This document shows positions 1 to 7,885 of a stretch of 64,000 nucleotides of DNA, in pieces. Location of the stretch: the NCBI GenBank assembly GCA_016711605.1, contig JADJSS010000044.1:186001-250000 (forward strand), written 5' to 3'. The number at the start of each line of letters is the position of its first letter. Position 1 is the first letter of the stretch. Under the pieces are notes generated by a model. The model made no database searches. It saw only the letters and a list, made by a program, of their open reading frames with translations, and had not been told where the DNA came from. Both the position numbers and the translations under genes were made by a program. Source of the stretch: Saprospirales bacterium. Lineage in GTDB: Bacteria > Bacteroidota > Bacteroidia > Chitinophagales > JADIYW01.

Positions 1-407
1 TTTTTATTTATGAATGCACTAATTTTTATATCAAAAAAGATATTTTACAAAACTACGCGTATAAAATAAATGGAATTATTTTGTTGATTATTTCTGTAGT
101 TGCCATTTTAAATTTTCACAAAACCTATACTGCTTTTAATTTTATTTCTGCTGTCATTTTAATGGCTTACATTCAATTTATTTTGAAACCAACTTGGCTT
201 GGAAGATTTTATATTGGTTATTTTATCTCACTAATTCCATTTTTTTTAGTGAATGGAATTTTAACCTATTTGCCAGTGGTAACTTATAATAATGCAGAAA
301 ATTTAGCAATTCGAATTTTCACCATTCCAATAGAAGACACTATTTATTGTTTACTTTTATTATTGATGAATGTAACGATGTATGAATGGCTAAAACAACG
401 AAAGTAA
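1..407 (+). CDS. Lycopene cyclase domain protein (CrtYcd type), 5' end outside window
   Basis: The reading frame is open from the first bases (codons run from base 3), so this is the 3' part of a longer gene; the TTG at 81 is not a real start. The visible C-terminal part is a hydrophobic membrane domain with the PFFLVNGILT stretch, a PVV segment and IPIEDTIYCLLLLLMNVTMYE. That arrangement (NG-LT, PVV-Y, IP-ED, then N---YE) is the pattern of the heterodimer-type lycopene beta-cyclase domain of Actinobacteria and Bacteroidota. The enzyme cyclises the ends of lycopene in the inner membrane during carotenoid synthesis. No other carotenoid gene is visible inside the window, so the rest of the pathway, if clustered, lies upstream. 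The family call is good; which half or fusion form it is cannot be judged from a partial gene. Confidence 0.8.
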   Translation, partial: FIYECTNFYIKKDILQNYAYKINGIILLIISVVAILNFHKTYTAFNFISAVILMAYIQFILKPTWLGRFYIGYFISLIPFFLVNGILTYLPVVTYNNAENLAIRIFTIPIEDTIYCLLLLLMNVTMYEWLKQRK

Positions 408-418
408 AGCTAAAACTG

Positions 419-1198
419 TCATTCTTTTTTAATAATTATACTTTCGCTTTTATTCATATCTGATTTTAGAATTATTTCTTTCAATACTTTATTGTTTTGT
501 TTAATAGATATGGATGCAGTATTTGGTGGTTCGGTTCCTAAATTATGTGCAAATAAGATAAGTTCATTCATTCCATTTTTACAAACAACTTTTATTTTTT
601 TCTGAAGATGTCTAAGAGTATAATTTGCTAAAACTTTTTCTTCGTTCATGTAAAACGAAATGATGTCGCCATCTTCTTTTAAGTTGTCCCAAATACTAAT
701 TTCTATAGTATCATTTGTCACAAAAACTGTATCCAAAGGCAATACTTTTCTTCCGAAAAAATCATTTTTTCTAAATGTAAATGAAGTCTTTTTATTATAT
801 TTTTCAAGTGCCGACAAACTAAAACATTCTTCTTTTTGGTCTATAGAAATGCAACTTCCTTCTAAAATCATTTTATTCTTTTTAATTTTGAGATGTTCTT
901 TTCCCAACACAAAACACAAACTAAAATTAGAATCTACATTTTGTTCCAATATTCTTTTAGTTTGATATTCTAAAATTCCATTTTCTAAAAAACCTTCAAT
1001 ATATACATTCGCATGTCCGATATCTTCTGGAAATTCAACATAACCAATACCAGAAATGCTATCTTTATTTTGAAATAAATCTAATGTTATTTTTGATGAA
1101 TTTAAATGTCCACCAATCCAACGACCAGTAATATCTTGTGCATCCAAACTAAATGTGGTGAATGTTAGTAGTATAATTATGAATGTTCGCACTATCAT
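419..1198 (-). CDS. Secreted protein of unknown function
   Basis: The ATG at 1198 is preferred over the upstream one at 1255 because it begins a clean signal peptide (MIVRTFIIILLTFTTFSLDAQ) with likely cleavage after the Ala-Gln region. The mature protein starts ITGRWIGGHLNSSKITLDLF, an opening often seen in small secreted Bacteroidota beta-barrel or lipocalin-like proteins. The rest is rich in alternating hydrophobic residues, consistent with an all-beta fold. I do not recognise the family. It converges on the lycopene cyclase gene with an 11-base gap and is divergent from the CoA-transferase operon, so it is probably transcribed alone. Confidence is high that it is a gene and low on any function. 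Confidence 0.6.
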   Translation of the reverse strand: MIVRTFIIILLTFTTFSLDAQDITGRWIGGHLNSSKITLDLFQNKDSISGIGYVEFPEDIGHANVYIEGFLENGILEYQTKRILEQNVDSNFSLCFVLGKEHLKIKKNKMILEGSCISIDQKEECFSLSALEKYNKKTSFTFRKNDFFGRKVLPLDTVFVTNDTIEISIWDNLKEDGDIISFYMNEEKVLANYTLRHLQKKIKVVCKNGMNELILFAHNLGTEPPNTASISIKQNNKVLKEIILKSDMNKSESIIIKKE

Positions 1199-1299
1199 AT
1201 AAATAATACAAATTAAGTTAGCAAATAAAATTAAGAATTGCAAAACAATAATCACTATTAAAGTTGTGATGATGTATTTTAATGCTGAAAATAAAATGT

Positions 1300-1307
1300 A
1301 AATTTGT
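1300..1307 (+). promoter_or_regulatory. Likely -7 box of the CoA-transferase operon
   Basis: TAAATTTG fits the Bacteroidota -7 consensus TAnnTTTG and lies 19 bases before the scoA ATG. No convincing TTTG -33 element is seen at the usual distance, so the call rests on the -7 box and its position. Confidence 0.4.
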
Positions 1308-1326
1308 TACTGAAATTAATTAGAAG

Positions 1327-2022
1327 ATGAACAAAGTAGTTAAAAATGCCGATGAAGCCATTCAAGGTTTAGAAGATAATATGACCATTATTTTAGGTGG
1401 ATTTGGATTGTGTGGAATTCCTGAAAACAGCATTGCTGCATTAGTAAAAAAAGGCGTTAAAGGTTTGACATGCATTTCTAACAATGCTGGTGTTGATGGA
1501 TTTGGTTTAGGATTACTTTTACAACAACATCAGATAAAAAAAATGATTTCATCGTATGTTGGTGAAAATGCAGAATTTGAGCGACAACTATTAAGTGGTG
1601 AATTAGAAGTAGAATTAATTCCACAAGGAACATTGGCTGAACGTTGCAGAGCTGGTGCTGCAGGCATTCCAGCATTTTTTACACCAGCTGGTTATGCAAC
1701 AGAAGTTGCAGATGGAAAAGAAGTGCGTGAATTTCATGGAAAAATGTATGTAATGGAACATTGGCTGAAAGCTGATTTTGCTATAATAAAAGCATGGAAA
1801 GGTGATACGCATGGTAATTTAATATTTAGAAAAACGACAAGAAATTTTAACATGCCAATGGCTGGCGCTGGAAAAATTACCATTGCTGAAGTAGAAGAAT
1901 TAGTACCTGCTGGCGAACTCGATCCAGACCAAATTCATACACCTGGAATTTTTGTAAAAAGAATTTTTCAAGGCGAGAAATTTGAAAAAAGAATTGAACA
2001 GCGAACGGTTCGACCTAAATAA
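1327..2022 (+). CDS. scoA: 3-oxoacid CoA-transferase subunit A
   Basis: The 231-residue product matches the alpha subunit of family I CoA-transferases. It shows the Gly-rich start of the CoA-binding fold (GGFGLCGIPENSI), the CISNNAGVDGFGLG strand-turn, and the conserved KADFAIIKAWKGDTHGNLIFR block followed by FNMPMAGAGKITIAEVEELV. With subunit B just downstream it would transfer CoA from succinyl-CoA to acetoacetate (or a similar 3-oxoacid) in the cytoplasm, in ketone-body or branched-chain breakdown. The two subunits are separate genes, as is usual in bacteria. A TAnnTTTG box lies just upstream. Substrate assignment is inferred from the family; butyrate- or acetate-type specificity cannot be excluded. 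Confidence 0.9.
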   Translation: MNKVVKNADEAIQGLEDNMTIILGGFGLCGIPENSIAALVKKGVKGLTCISNNAGVDGFGLGLLLQQHQIKKMISSYVGENAEFERQLLSGELEVELIPQGTLAERCRAGAAGIPAFFTPAGYATEVADGKEVREFHGKMYVMEHWLKADFAIIKAWKGDTHGNLIFRKTTRNFNMPMAGAGKITIAEVEELVPAGELDPDQIHTPGIFVKRIFQGEKFEKRIEQRTVRPK

Positions 2023-2063
2023 ATTTTCAAATTGACACATTTTCAAATTTTCAAATTAAAAGT

Positions 2064-2717
2064 ATGCTCGATAAAAACGGAATTGCAAAACGAATTGCGC
2101 AAGAATTAAAAGATGGTTACTATGTAAATCTTGGAATTGGAATTCCAACCTTGGTAGCCAATTATATTCCTGAAGGAATGGATATTACTTTTCAATCTGA
2201 AAATGGTATGTTAGGCATGGGTCCGTTTCCTGTAGAAGGCGAAGAAGATGCAGATTTGATAAATGCAGGCAAACAAACCGTTACCATTTTAGAAGGTGGT
2301 TCGTACTTTGATTCTGCAACCAGTTTTGCGATGATACGCGGCGAACATGTAGATTTAACAGTGCTTGGCGCCATGGAAGTTTCTGAAACTGGTGATATTG
2401 CCAATTGGAAAATTCCAGGAAAAATGGTGAAAGGAATGGGTGGTGCGATGGACTTGGTGGCTTCTGCGAAAAATATTATTGTTGCCATGCAACACGTTAA
2501 TAAAGCTGGTGAATCTAAGTTGTTGCCCAAATGTTCATTGCCACTAACTGGTGTTGGTTGTGTAAAAAGAATTGTTACCGAATTAGCTGTTTTTGATGTT
2601 ACCGAAAATGGTTTCAAATTAATAGAGCGCGCGCCTGGTGTTAGTGTAGAAGAAATACAAAAAGCAACAGAAGGAAAATTAATAGTTGATGGCGAAATTC
2701 CTGAAATGAAAATTTAA
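2064..2717 (+). CDS. scoB: 3-oxoacid CoA-transferase subunit B
   Basis: The 217-residue beta subunit carries the catalytic SENG motif: the Glu in FQSENGMLGMGPFP (about residue 46) is the residue that forms the glutamyl-CoA thioester in family I CoA-transferases. The block GGSYFDSATSFAMIRGEHVD and the GAMDL segment that follows are also typical of the subunit. It follows scoA after 41 bases, in the same direction, so the two should be co-transcribed and form a heteromer. The short gap contains three copies of TTTTCAAATT (2024-2057), an AT-rich repeat that is unlikely to stop transcription. The DUF4286 gene follows after 8 bases and may be part of the same transcript. Confidence 0.92.
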   Translation: MLDKNGIAKRIAQELKDGYYVNLGIGIPTLVANYIPEGMDITFQSENGMLGMGPFPVEGEEDADLINAGKQTVTILEGGSYFDSATSFAMIRGEHVDLTVLGAMEVSETGDIANWKIPGKMVKGMGGAMDLVASAKNIIVAMQHVNKAGESKLLPKCSLPLTGVGCVKRIVTELAVFDVTENGFKLIERAPGVSVEEIQKATEGKLIVDGEIPEMKI

Positions 2718-2725
2718 TTACAATC

Positions 2726-3046
2726 ATGTTTATATATAGTGTAACCATTCATATTGATAAGTCTTCGGAAAAAGACTGGTTGCACTATATGCAAGAAAAA
2801 CATATCGGCGACGTATTGGCGACGAACTATTTTTTATCTTGTATTCTTCGTAAAGATGTTTTAGATACATCAACTAATTTCACAACTTACAATATTGAAT
2901 ATAGCTTAAAAGCCAAACAAGCATATATTGATTATCAGGAAAAAGAAGCACCACGATTACAAGCAGACGTAAAAAAATATTTCGACGGAAAATTTACCGC
3001 TGAACGTACTTTTTACGAAGTACTTTTAGAGAAAAATAATTATTAA
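2726..3046 (+). CDS. DUF4286 family protein
   Basis: A 106-residue soluble protein beginning MFIYSVTIHIDKSSEKDWLH, with the family's pattern of an N-terminal beta strand, a Trp within the first helix, MQEKHI and an alpha/beta ferredoxin-like layout. This matches DUF4286, a small Bacteroidota family of unknown role that resembles dimeric alpha-beta barrel proteins. The gene follows scoB by 8 bases and is probably the last gene of that transcript. Its stop codon overlaps the stop codon of the convergent MoxR gene (bases 3043-3046). No catalytic residues can be named. Confidence 0.75.
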   Translation: MFIYSVTIHIDKSSEKDWLHYMQEKHIGDVLATNYFLSCILRKDVLDTSTNFTTYNIEYSLKAKQAYIDYQEKEAPRLQADVKKYFDGKFTAERTFYEVLLEKNNY

Positions 3047-3897
3047 AATCTTCTAAACGTATTTTGTCCAGCTCGTTTGGCTTTTAAGATATGTTCAAAA
3101 TCCTGTTCATTTTTTAAGAGCGAACCATAATAAGGTGGTTGTGCAGCTACGAAATCAATTTTTTCCAAATCTTCTTTCGTGTTTTTTCCCAATTTCAATA
3201 AACGAATCCAATCAATCAATTCAGAAGTAGATGGTTTCTTTTTGATGCCGTGAATTTCTCGAATTCCATAAAACACTTTCATGGCTTCTTCCATCAAATC
3301 ATCTTCAATAGTTGGAAAATGCACTTTCACAATATCAATCATCGTTTGTCGTTCTGGAAAACGAATAAAATGAAAAAAGCATCTGCGTAAAAAAGCATCT
3401 GGTAATTCTTTTTCATTGTTAGAAGTGATAATTACAATTGGTCGATTTTTTGCTTTTATTGTTTTTTGTAATTCATAACAATAAAATTCCATCTTATCTA
3501 ATTCCAACAACAAATCATTTGGAAACTCAATATCTGCTTTATCAATTTCATCAATCAACAACACCGATTTTTCTTCGCTTTCAAATGCTTGCCACATTTT
3601 TCCTTTAATGATATAGTGCGAAATATCTTTAGTTTTATCATCGCCAAATTGCGAATCACGCAAACGTGCAACAGCATCATATTCGTACAAACCTTGCTGT
3701 GCAGTTGTTGTGGATTTCACATGCCAAGTATGAATATCTTTGCCTAATGCTTTTGCGATTTCAAACGCTAACAACGTTTTTCCAGTTCCAGGTTCGCCTT
3801 TTATCAATAATGGTTTTTCGAGCGCAATAGCTGCATTAACTGCAATTTGCAACTCTTCTGTTGCTATGTAATTTTCCGTTCCTTTAAATTCCTGCAT
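3043..3897 (-). CDS. MoxR-family AAA+ ATPase
   Basis: This 284-residue ATPase has Walker A GEPGTGKTLLA (about residues 37-47), Walker B LLIDEIDKADIEFPNDLL, a sensor 1 ITSNNEKELPDAFLRRC segment and an arginine finger in the same stretch. These are marks of the MoxR group. MoxR ATPases usually work with a von Willebrand A protein as a chaperone pair that helps assemble metal enzymes or envelope complexes. The VWA gene lies immediately upstream in the same direction (32-base gap), so the two are very likely an operon and a functional pair. No target enzyme is encoded next to them. The family call is firm; the client is unknown. Confidence 0.88.
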   Translation of the reverse strand: MQEFKGTENYIATEELQIAVNAAIALEKPLLIKGEPGTGKTLLAFEIAKALGKDIHTWHVKSTTTAQQGLYEYDAVARLRDSQFGDDKTKDISHYIIKGKMWQAFESEEKSVLLIDEIDKADIEFPNDLLLELDKMEFYCYELQKTIKAKNRPIVIITSNNEKELPDAFLRRCFFHFIRFPERQTMIDIVKVHFPTIEDDLMEEAMKVFYGIREIHGIKKKPSTSELIDWIRLLKLGKNTKEDLEKIDFVAAQPPYYGSLLKNEQDFEHILKAKRAGQNTFRRF

Positions 3898-3902
3898 GAG
3901 TT

Positions 3903-3930
3903 AAGATTATAAATTTTAAATTATAGATTT
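3903..3930. repeat. Heptamer-period AT repeat between VWA and MoxR genes
   Basis: Four 7-base units in a row: AAGATTA, TAAATTT, TAAATTA and TAGATTT. It fills the short gap between two co-directional genes. It is one of nine loci in the window with the same 7-base period but different unit sequences. Confidence 0.5.
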
Positions 3931-5117
3931 CAATGTACCACTTTTTTTCCTTTCAATGTTTTCATGGCGTTTGCCAAACCATCTAATGTCATCGGAAACA
4001 TTCTGTCTTTAAAAATGTGCTTGATAATTTTGGTGGAAGGCACGCCGTCCCAATAATATTCATTACTTGGATTCAGCCACACAATATTCGGAAATTTATC
4101 GACAAACCGTTGCAACCAAGCTGCACCACTTTCATCGTTGTAATGTTCAACACTTCCACCTAATGCTGTAATTTCATACGGCGACATCGTTGCATCACCA
4201 ACAAAAATAATGCGATAATCCTGATTGAATTTATGCAGAATTTCAAACGTTGGAATTCTATCATTATGACGCATGTTGTTATCTTTCCAGATACTTTCGT
4301 ACACACAATTATGAAAATAAAAGAACTCCAAATGTTTCAATTCTGATTTAGCTGCTGAAAAAATTTGTTCGCAAATTTCCACGTGCGGATCCATTGAACC
4401 ACCAACATCAAAAAACAATAATACTTTTACTCTGTTTTTTTTTGGTGCTTGCATTTCAATATCTAAATAGCCAGCATTTTTACAGGTTTTTTCTATCGTT
4501 GTATGCAAATCCAATTCATCTTCGATGCCTTCACGTGTTAGTATTCTTAAGCGTTTTAGTGCTAATTTTATATTACGTGTGTTGAGTTCAACATCGCTTG
4601 CATAATTTTGGTATTCGCGTTTTTCCCAAACTTTTATCGCAGATTTTTGACCACCACTTCCACCAATTCTAACACCTTCTGGATTGTAACCACCATGACC
4701 AAACGGTGAAGTGCCGCCAGTTCCAATCCATTTATTTCCACCTTGATGTTTTTCTTTTTGCTCTTCTAATAGTTGTTTTAAGCGTTCCATCACTTTCTCT
4801 AAACCACCTAATTTTTCTATCAACGCTTTTTCTTCTTCAGAAAACAATCGGTCGATTTCTTTTTTGAGCCAATCTTCTGGAATTTCTTTTTTTTCTATGT
4901 CTGACAATTCAATTCCATGAAAATAGTTTCCAAACAATAAATCGTAGCGATCTAAAAACTGTTCGTGTTTTATTAAAATTGTTTTCGATAAAAAATAAAA
5001 ATCTTCTACGTTAAACGCTGCCACTCTTTTGTTGAGTGCCTCCAATAAATTTAAATATTCGCCAATGGTTACTGGCAAACCTTCTTCTTTTAATAAAAGG
5101 AAAAAGTCTAAAAACAT
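3930..5117 (-). CDS. VWA domain-containing protein (CoxE-like)
   Basis: A 395-residue cytoplasmic protein without signal peptide. The N-terminal half is helical and charged (a Glu/Lys-rich stretch around residues 80-130), followed by a Gly-rich linker and a C-terminal von Willebrand A domain. The metal site reads LLFFDVGGSMDPHVE, so the usual DxSxS is D-V-G-G-S, with Gly in place of the first Ser; I believe this variant is usual for the CoxE-like group. The protein ends with WLNPSNEYYWDG. It precedes the MoxR ATPase gene and should act with it as a cochaperone pair. The start is the ATG at 5117, just inside a heptamer-repeat leader. The family call is good and the biological role is not known. 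Confidence 0.85.
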   Translation of the reverse strand: MFLDFFLLLKEEGLPVTIGEYLNLLEALNKRVAAFNVEDFYFLSKTILIKHEQFLDRYDLLFGNYFHGIELSDIEKKEIPEDWLKKEIDRLFSEEEKALIEKLGGLEKVMERLKQLLEEQKEKHQGGNKWIGTGGTSPFGHGGYNPEGVRIGGSGGQKSAIKVWEKREYQNYASDVELNTRNIKLALKRLRILTREGIEDELDLHTTIEKTCKNAGYLDIEMQAPKKNRVKVLLFFDVGGSMDPHVEICEQIFSAAKSELKHLEFFYFHNCVYESIWKDNNMRHNDRIPTFEILHKFNQDYRIIFVGDATMSPYEITALGGSVEHYNDESGAAWLQRFVDKFPNIVWLNPSNEYYWDGVPSTKIIKHIFKDRMFPMTLDGLANAMKTLKGKKVVH

Positions 5118-5124
5118 ATGCTAA

Positions 5125-5152
5125 AGTTAAAAGATATTCGTTAATAGTTATA
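5125..5152. repeat. Heptamer-period repeat upstream of the VWA gene
   Basis: Units AGTTAAA, AGATATT, CGTTAAT and AGTTATA follow one another without gaps. The element begins 8 bases upstream of the leftward VWA start codon and closely resembles the one in front of the gene starting at 24870, sharing the word ATGCTAAAGTTA. Confidence 0.5.
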
Positions 5153-5195
5153 CGGTATAATTGATTTTCTAATTATCTTGTGTAAAATAGTTTTT

Positions 5196-5717
5196 ATGAG
5201 TGTACAATTAGCAAAAAAATATAATGAGATTGAAAAGATTAAACAAGAATTCTTATTAAAAATAGAAACTATTTCTCCAGAAAAATTGAATACAGTTCCT
5301 GCAGAAGGAAAATGGAGTTTAGGTCAAGTTTATTTTCATTTATATTATGCTGAAAGTGGAACGATTAAAGTGATTCAAAAAAATCTCAGAGAAAATAAGA
5401 TTAAAAATAAAAGCGGCATTTCTGACAGCTTACGAAGTGTGCTATTGAAAGCAGTCATGCGTTCTCCATTAAAAATAAAAGCACCAGCAGTCGCCAGTAA
5501 AGTTCCTGATTCAATTACATTTGATGAAATAAAAGAATATTTTGCTATGAATAGTGAAAATTACAGACAATTATTAAATGATTTGCCGATGGAATTGGAA
5601 GACAAACAAATCTTTAAGCATCCGTTGGCTGGTTTGTTTAATATAGAACAAACGATACATTTTGTACGAGAACATTATTTGCATCATGAAAAGCAAGTAA
5701 ATGCTTTACTAAAATGA
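5196..5717 (+). CDS. DinB family protein
   Basis: The ATG at 5196 is preferred to the TTG at 5178 because the latter adds only a few residues and lies in AT-rich leader. The 173-residue product is a four-helix bundle of the DinB/DUF1572 superfamily. EGKWSLGQVYFHLYYAESG gives the first metal-ligand histidine region, and REHYLHHEKQVNALL near the end gives the pair of histidines usual for the third ligand position. Many members are metal-binding thiol transferases (bacillithiol or mycothiol type), but most Bacteroidota members are uncharacterised. A second DinB-like gene lies at 33396 and is only distantly similar. The gene appears to be single. Confidence 0.75.
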   Translation: MSVQLAKKYNEIEKIKQEFLLKIETISPEKLNTVPAEGKWSLGQVYFHLYYAESGTIKVIQKNLRENKIKNKSGISDSLRSVLLKAVMRSPLKIKAPAVASKVPDSITFDEIKEYFAMNSENYRQLLNDLPMELEDKQIFKHPLAGLFNIEQTIHFVREHYLHHEKQVNALLK

Positions 5718-5760
5718 TGATTATCAACAATTCATAACATTATAGATACTTTAATTGTTG

Positions 5761-5768
5761 TATATTTG
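5761..5768 (+). promoter_or_regulatory. Likely -7 box of the DEAD-box helicase gene
   Basis: TATATTTG matches TAnnTTTG exactly, 56 bases before the ATG at 5825, leaving room for a 5' leader of about 50 bases, common for cold-regulated helicase genes. No clear -33 element is visible. Confidence 0.4.
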
Positions 5769-5824
5769 CGTTAAAGTTGGACTTAGCTACAACTTTTATC
5801 CTATTTATTACAAATTCAAAAACA

Positions 5825-7099
5825 ATGTTATTTAAAGAATTAGAAATCATTGAGCCGATTTTACAGGCGCTCAAAACAGAAGGTTATACACAACCAACAC
5901 CTATCCAAGAACAATCCATTCCAATTATATTAAAAAGAAAAGATTTATTAGGTTGTGCTCAGACAGGCACCGGAAAAACAGCAGCTTTTGCTATTCCAAT
6001 GTTGCAAATTTTAGACGCAGAAAAAAAAGCTGCACCAAACAACAGAACCGTAAAAGCATTAATACTAACACCAACACGTGAATTAGCCATCCAAATCGAC
6101 GAAAGCTTTGCTGCTTATGGTCGACATTTAAAAATATCGCACAAAGTAATTTTTGGTGGTGTGCCACAATATTCGCAAGTGCAAGCACTAAAAGCTGGCG
6201 TCGATATTTTAATAGCAACACCAGGTCGTTTATTAGATTTAGTAAATCAAGGTTTTGTGGATTTGAGACATTTAAAATTATTTGTGTTAGATGAAGCTGA
6301 CCGAATGCTGGACATGGGTTTTATTAATGATGTAAAAAAGATCATTAAAATTATTCCAGAAAAAAGACAAACCTTATTTTTCTCAGCAACGATGCCACAG
6401 GAAATTCAATTATTATCGAAAACGATTTTAACGAATCCTGAAAAAGTAGAAGTAACACCAGTTTCTTCAACAGCAAACACTATTGAGCAATACATCTTTT
6501 TTGCAGAGAAAAAAGATAAACCAAAATTGTTGATTCATTTATTGCAAGATAAAACGATTCAAACTGCTTTAGTATTTACCAGAACAAAACATGGTGCTGA
6601 CAAAGTAGTAAAAATGTTGTTAGAAGCGAAAATAAAATCTGCTGCAATACACGGAAATAAATCGCAGAATGCGCGACAAGCTGCTTTGCAGAATTTCAAA
6701 AACAAAACCATACGCGTGTTGGTAGCTACAGATATTGCTGCACGAGGCATCGATGTGGATGATTTGTCGCATGTATTTAATTATGAATTGCCAGAAGTTC
6801 CTGAAACGTATGTACATCGAATTGGAAGAACTGGTAGAGCAGGAAATTCAGGTATTTCTTTTTCATTTTGTGATACAGAAGAAAAAGCATTATTGCGCGA
6901 TATTCAGCGATTGATTAACAAACAAATTCCTGTTCGTGTTGACCATCCATATCCAATAGCTAATGCAGTAGTGGAATTGCGCGATGTGCATTTTCATAAA
7001 AATAATGCGCAACAATTTAAAGTTGCACAAAAAAAACAATTACCACAACAAGGAAATAAGCCAAAGAAAAAATGGCATTCAAAACCTGCTGCAAAGTAG
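5825..7099 (+). CDS. DEAD-box RNA helicase, RhlE-like
   Basis: The ATG at 5825 is chosen over an earlier in-frame ATG at 5777 because the protein there starts MLFKELEIIEPILQAL, the normal N-terminus of the family. All helicase motifs are visible in order: Q motif YTQPTPIQEQSIP, motif I AQTGTGKTAAF, Ia PTRELA, Ib TPGRLLDL, II DEADRMLDMGF, III FFSATM, V ATDIAARGIDV and VI HRIGRTGRAG. The C-terminus is a short Lys/Gln-rich tail (last 35 residues) that would bind RNA non-specifically, as in RhlE proteins. It unwinds structured RNA in ribosome assembly or RNA decay, commonly with cold induction. A strong intrinsic terminator follows at 7129. Confidence 0.92.
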   Translation: MLFKELEIIEPILQALKTEGYTQPTPIQEQSIPIILKRKDLLGCAQTGTGKTAAFAIPMLQILDAEKKAAPNNRTVKALILTPTRELAIQIDESFAAYGRHLKISHKVIFGGVPQYSQVQALKAGVDILIATPGRLLDLVNQGFVDLRHLKLFVLDEADRMLDMGFINDVKKIIKIIPEKRQTLFFSATMPQEIQLLSKTILTNPEKVEVTPVSSTANTIEQYIFFAEKKDKPKLLIHLLQDKTIQTALVFTRTKHGADKVVKMLLEAKIKSAAIHGNKSQNARQAALQNFKNKTIRVLVATDIAARGIDVDDLSHVFNYELPEVPETYVHRIGRTGRAGNSGISFSFCDTEEKALLRDIQRLINKQIPVRVDHPYPIANAVVELRDVHFHKNNAQQFKVAQKKQLPQQGNKPKKKWHSKPAAK

Positions 7100-7128
7100 A
7101 AATTGAAATTCAATATCTGTTATGATAA

Positions 7129-7162
7129 ATACCAAAGTTAAATTGCTTTGGTATTTTTTTTT
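7129..7162 (+). terminator. Intrinsic terminator after the helicase gene
   Basis: ATACCAAAG and CTTTGGTAT form a perfect 9-base-pair stem (7129-7137 with 7146-7154) around an 8-base loop, followed directly by eight T. It lies 30 bases after the helicase stop. It also shows that an apparent start at 7122 for the next gene is false. Confidence 0.85.
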
Positions 7163-7169
7163 ATCTTGC

Positions 7170-7877
7170 ATGAAGTTTATGATAAAATATATCAAACATA
7201 TTGCAATTTTACTTTTTCTTCATTTAGTATTTAGTTTTGATGGTCAAGCACAAACTTTGACAGACTTGAAATATTTCGGGTTGAAAGGAAAAGTTAAGAA
7301 ACAAGTAACAACTTATTACACCAATATTATAGAAGATTCTGGCGAATGGTACATAAAAGATTCCAATTCTAATTATTCAATAACCAGAACATTTGATAAA
7401 GAAGGTTTATTAAATGAAACTATTCAAAAAGGAATTAACACAGACAATAGAAGAATTTATACCATTAAAAATTCAAGAAAAACTGAAAATTTCTTTTATT
7501 CAAAAGGAAAGCAAACTAATTACTCTAAGTATATTTATACAGATTCTTCAATGATTGAAAAAGAATACACACTTAATGGTAAGTTGTCAATGAAAATAAG
7601 TTCATTTTTTGATAAAAACTTAATAGTAACATCTGAAGAAATCAAGAATTATAAAGAAGATCAAACTTTAGACAGTGATATAAAAACAATTTTTGAAAAT
7701 GATAATGATGGTTTCTCTACGCGTTTTATAAAACTCGATATGCTTACAAGAAAAGAAGATGTATATACTTTAAACTTTATAAAAAGAGATGAAACTGGAA
7801 ATTCTATCAAAGCTTTAAAACTAATAAATAACAATCCTTATGCTATCCAAATAACAAGCTATGAATATTATTATTGA
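7170..7877 (+). CDS. Secreted protein of unknown function
   Basis: The start is the ATG at 7170 (or 7179), placed just after the terminator of the previous gene. The N-terminus IKYIKHIAILLFLHLVFSF is a signal peptide, with likely cleavage after GQAQ. The mature 210-residue part opens TLTDLKYFGLKGKVKKQVTTYY and continues with short repeated beta elements of the kind F-x-KEGLLNE and YTLNGKLSMK. This resembles the RHS/YD-like or toxin_15-type short strands found in secreted Bacteroidota proteins that track variables such as the 'LKGKVKKV' family. I cannot name the family with confidence. It is convergent with the malic enzyme gene, 8 bases away. Confidence 0.6.
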   Translation: MKFMIKYIKHIAILLFLHLVFSFDGQAQTLTDLKYFGLKGKVKKQVTTYYTNIIEDSGEWYIKDSNSNYSITRTFDKEGLLNETIQKGINTDNRRIYTIKNSRKTENFFYSKGKQTNYSKYIYTDSSMIEKEYTLNGKLSMKISSFFDKNLIVTSEEIKNYKEDQTLDSDIKTIFENDNDGFSTRFIKLDMLTRKEDVYTLNFIKRDETGNSIKALKLINNNPYAIQITSYEYYY

Positions 7878-7885
7878 TAGCAAAA

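Noticed and set aside
1..407. A carotenoid gene cluster within the window
   Set aside because: Only one cyclase-domain fragment is visible; the following genes are unrelated to carotenoid synthesis.
7122..7169. Apparent start of the next gene at 7122
   Set aside because: The first codons lie inside the terminator hairpin of the helicase gene. The ATG at 7170 leads straight into a signal peptide.
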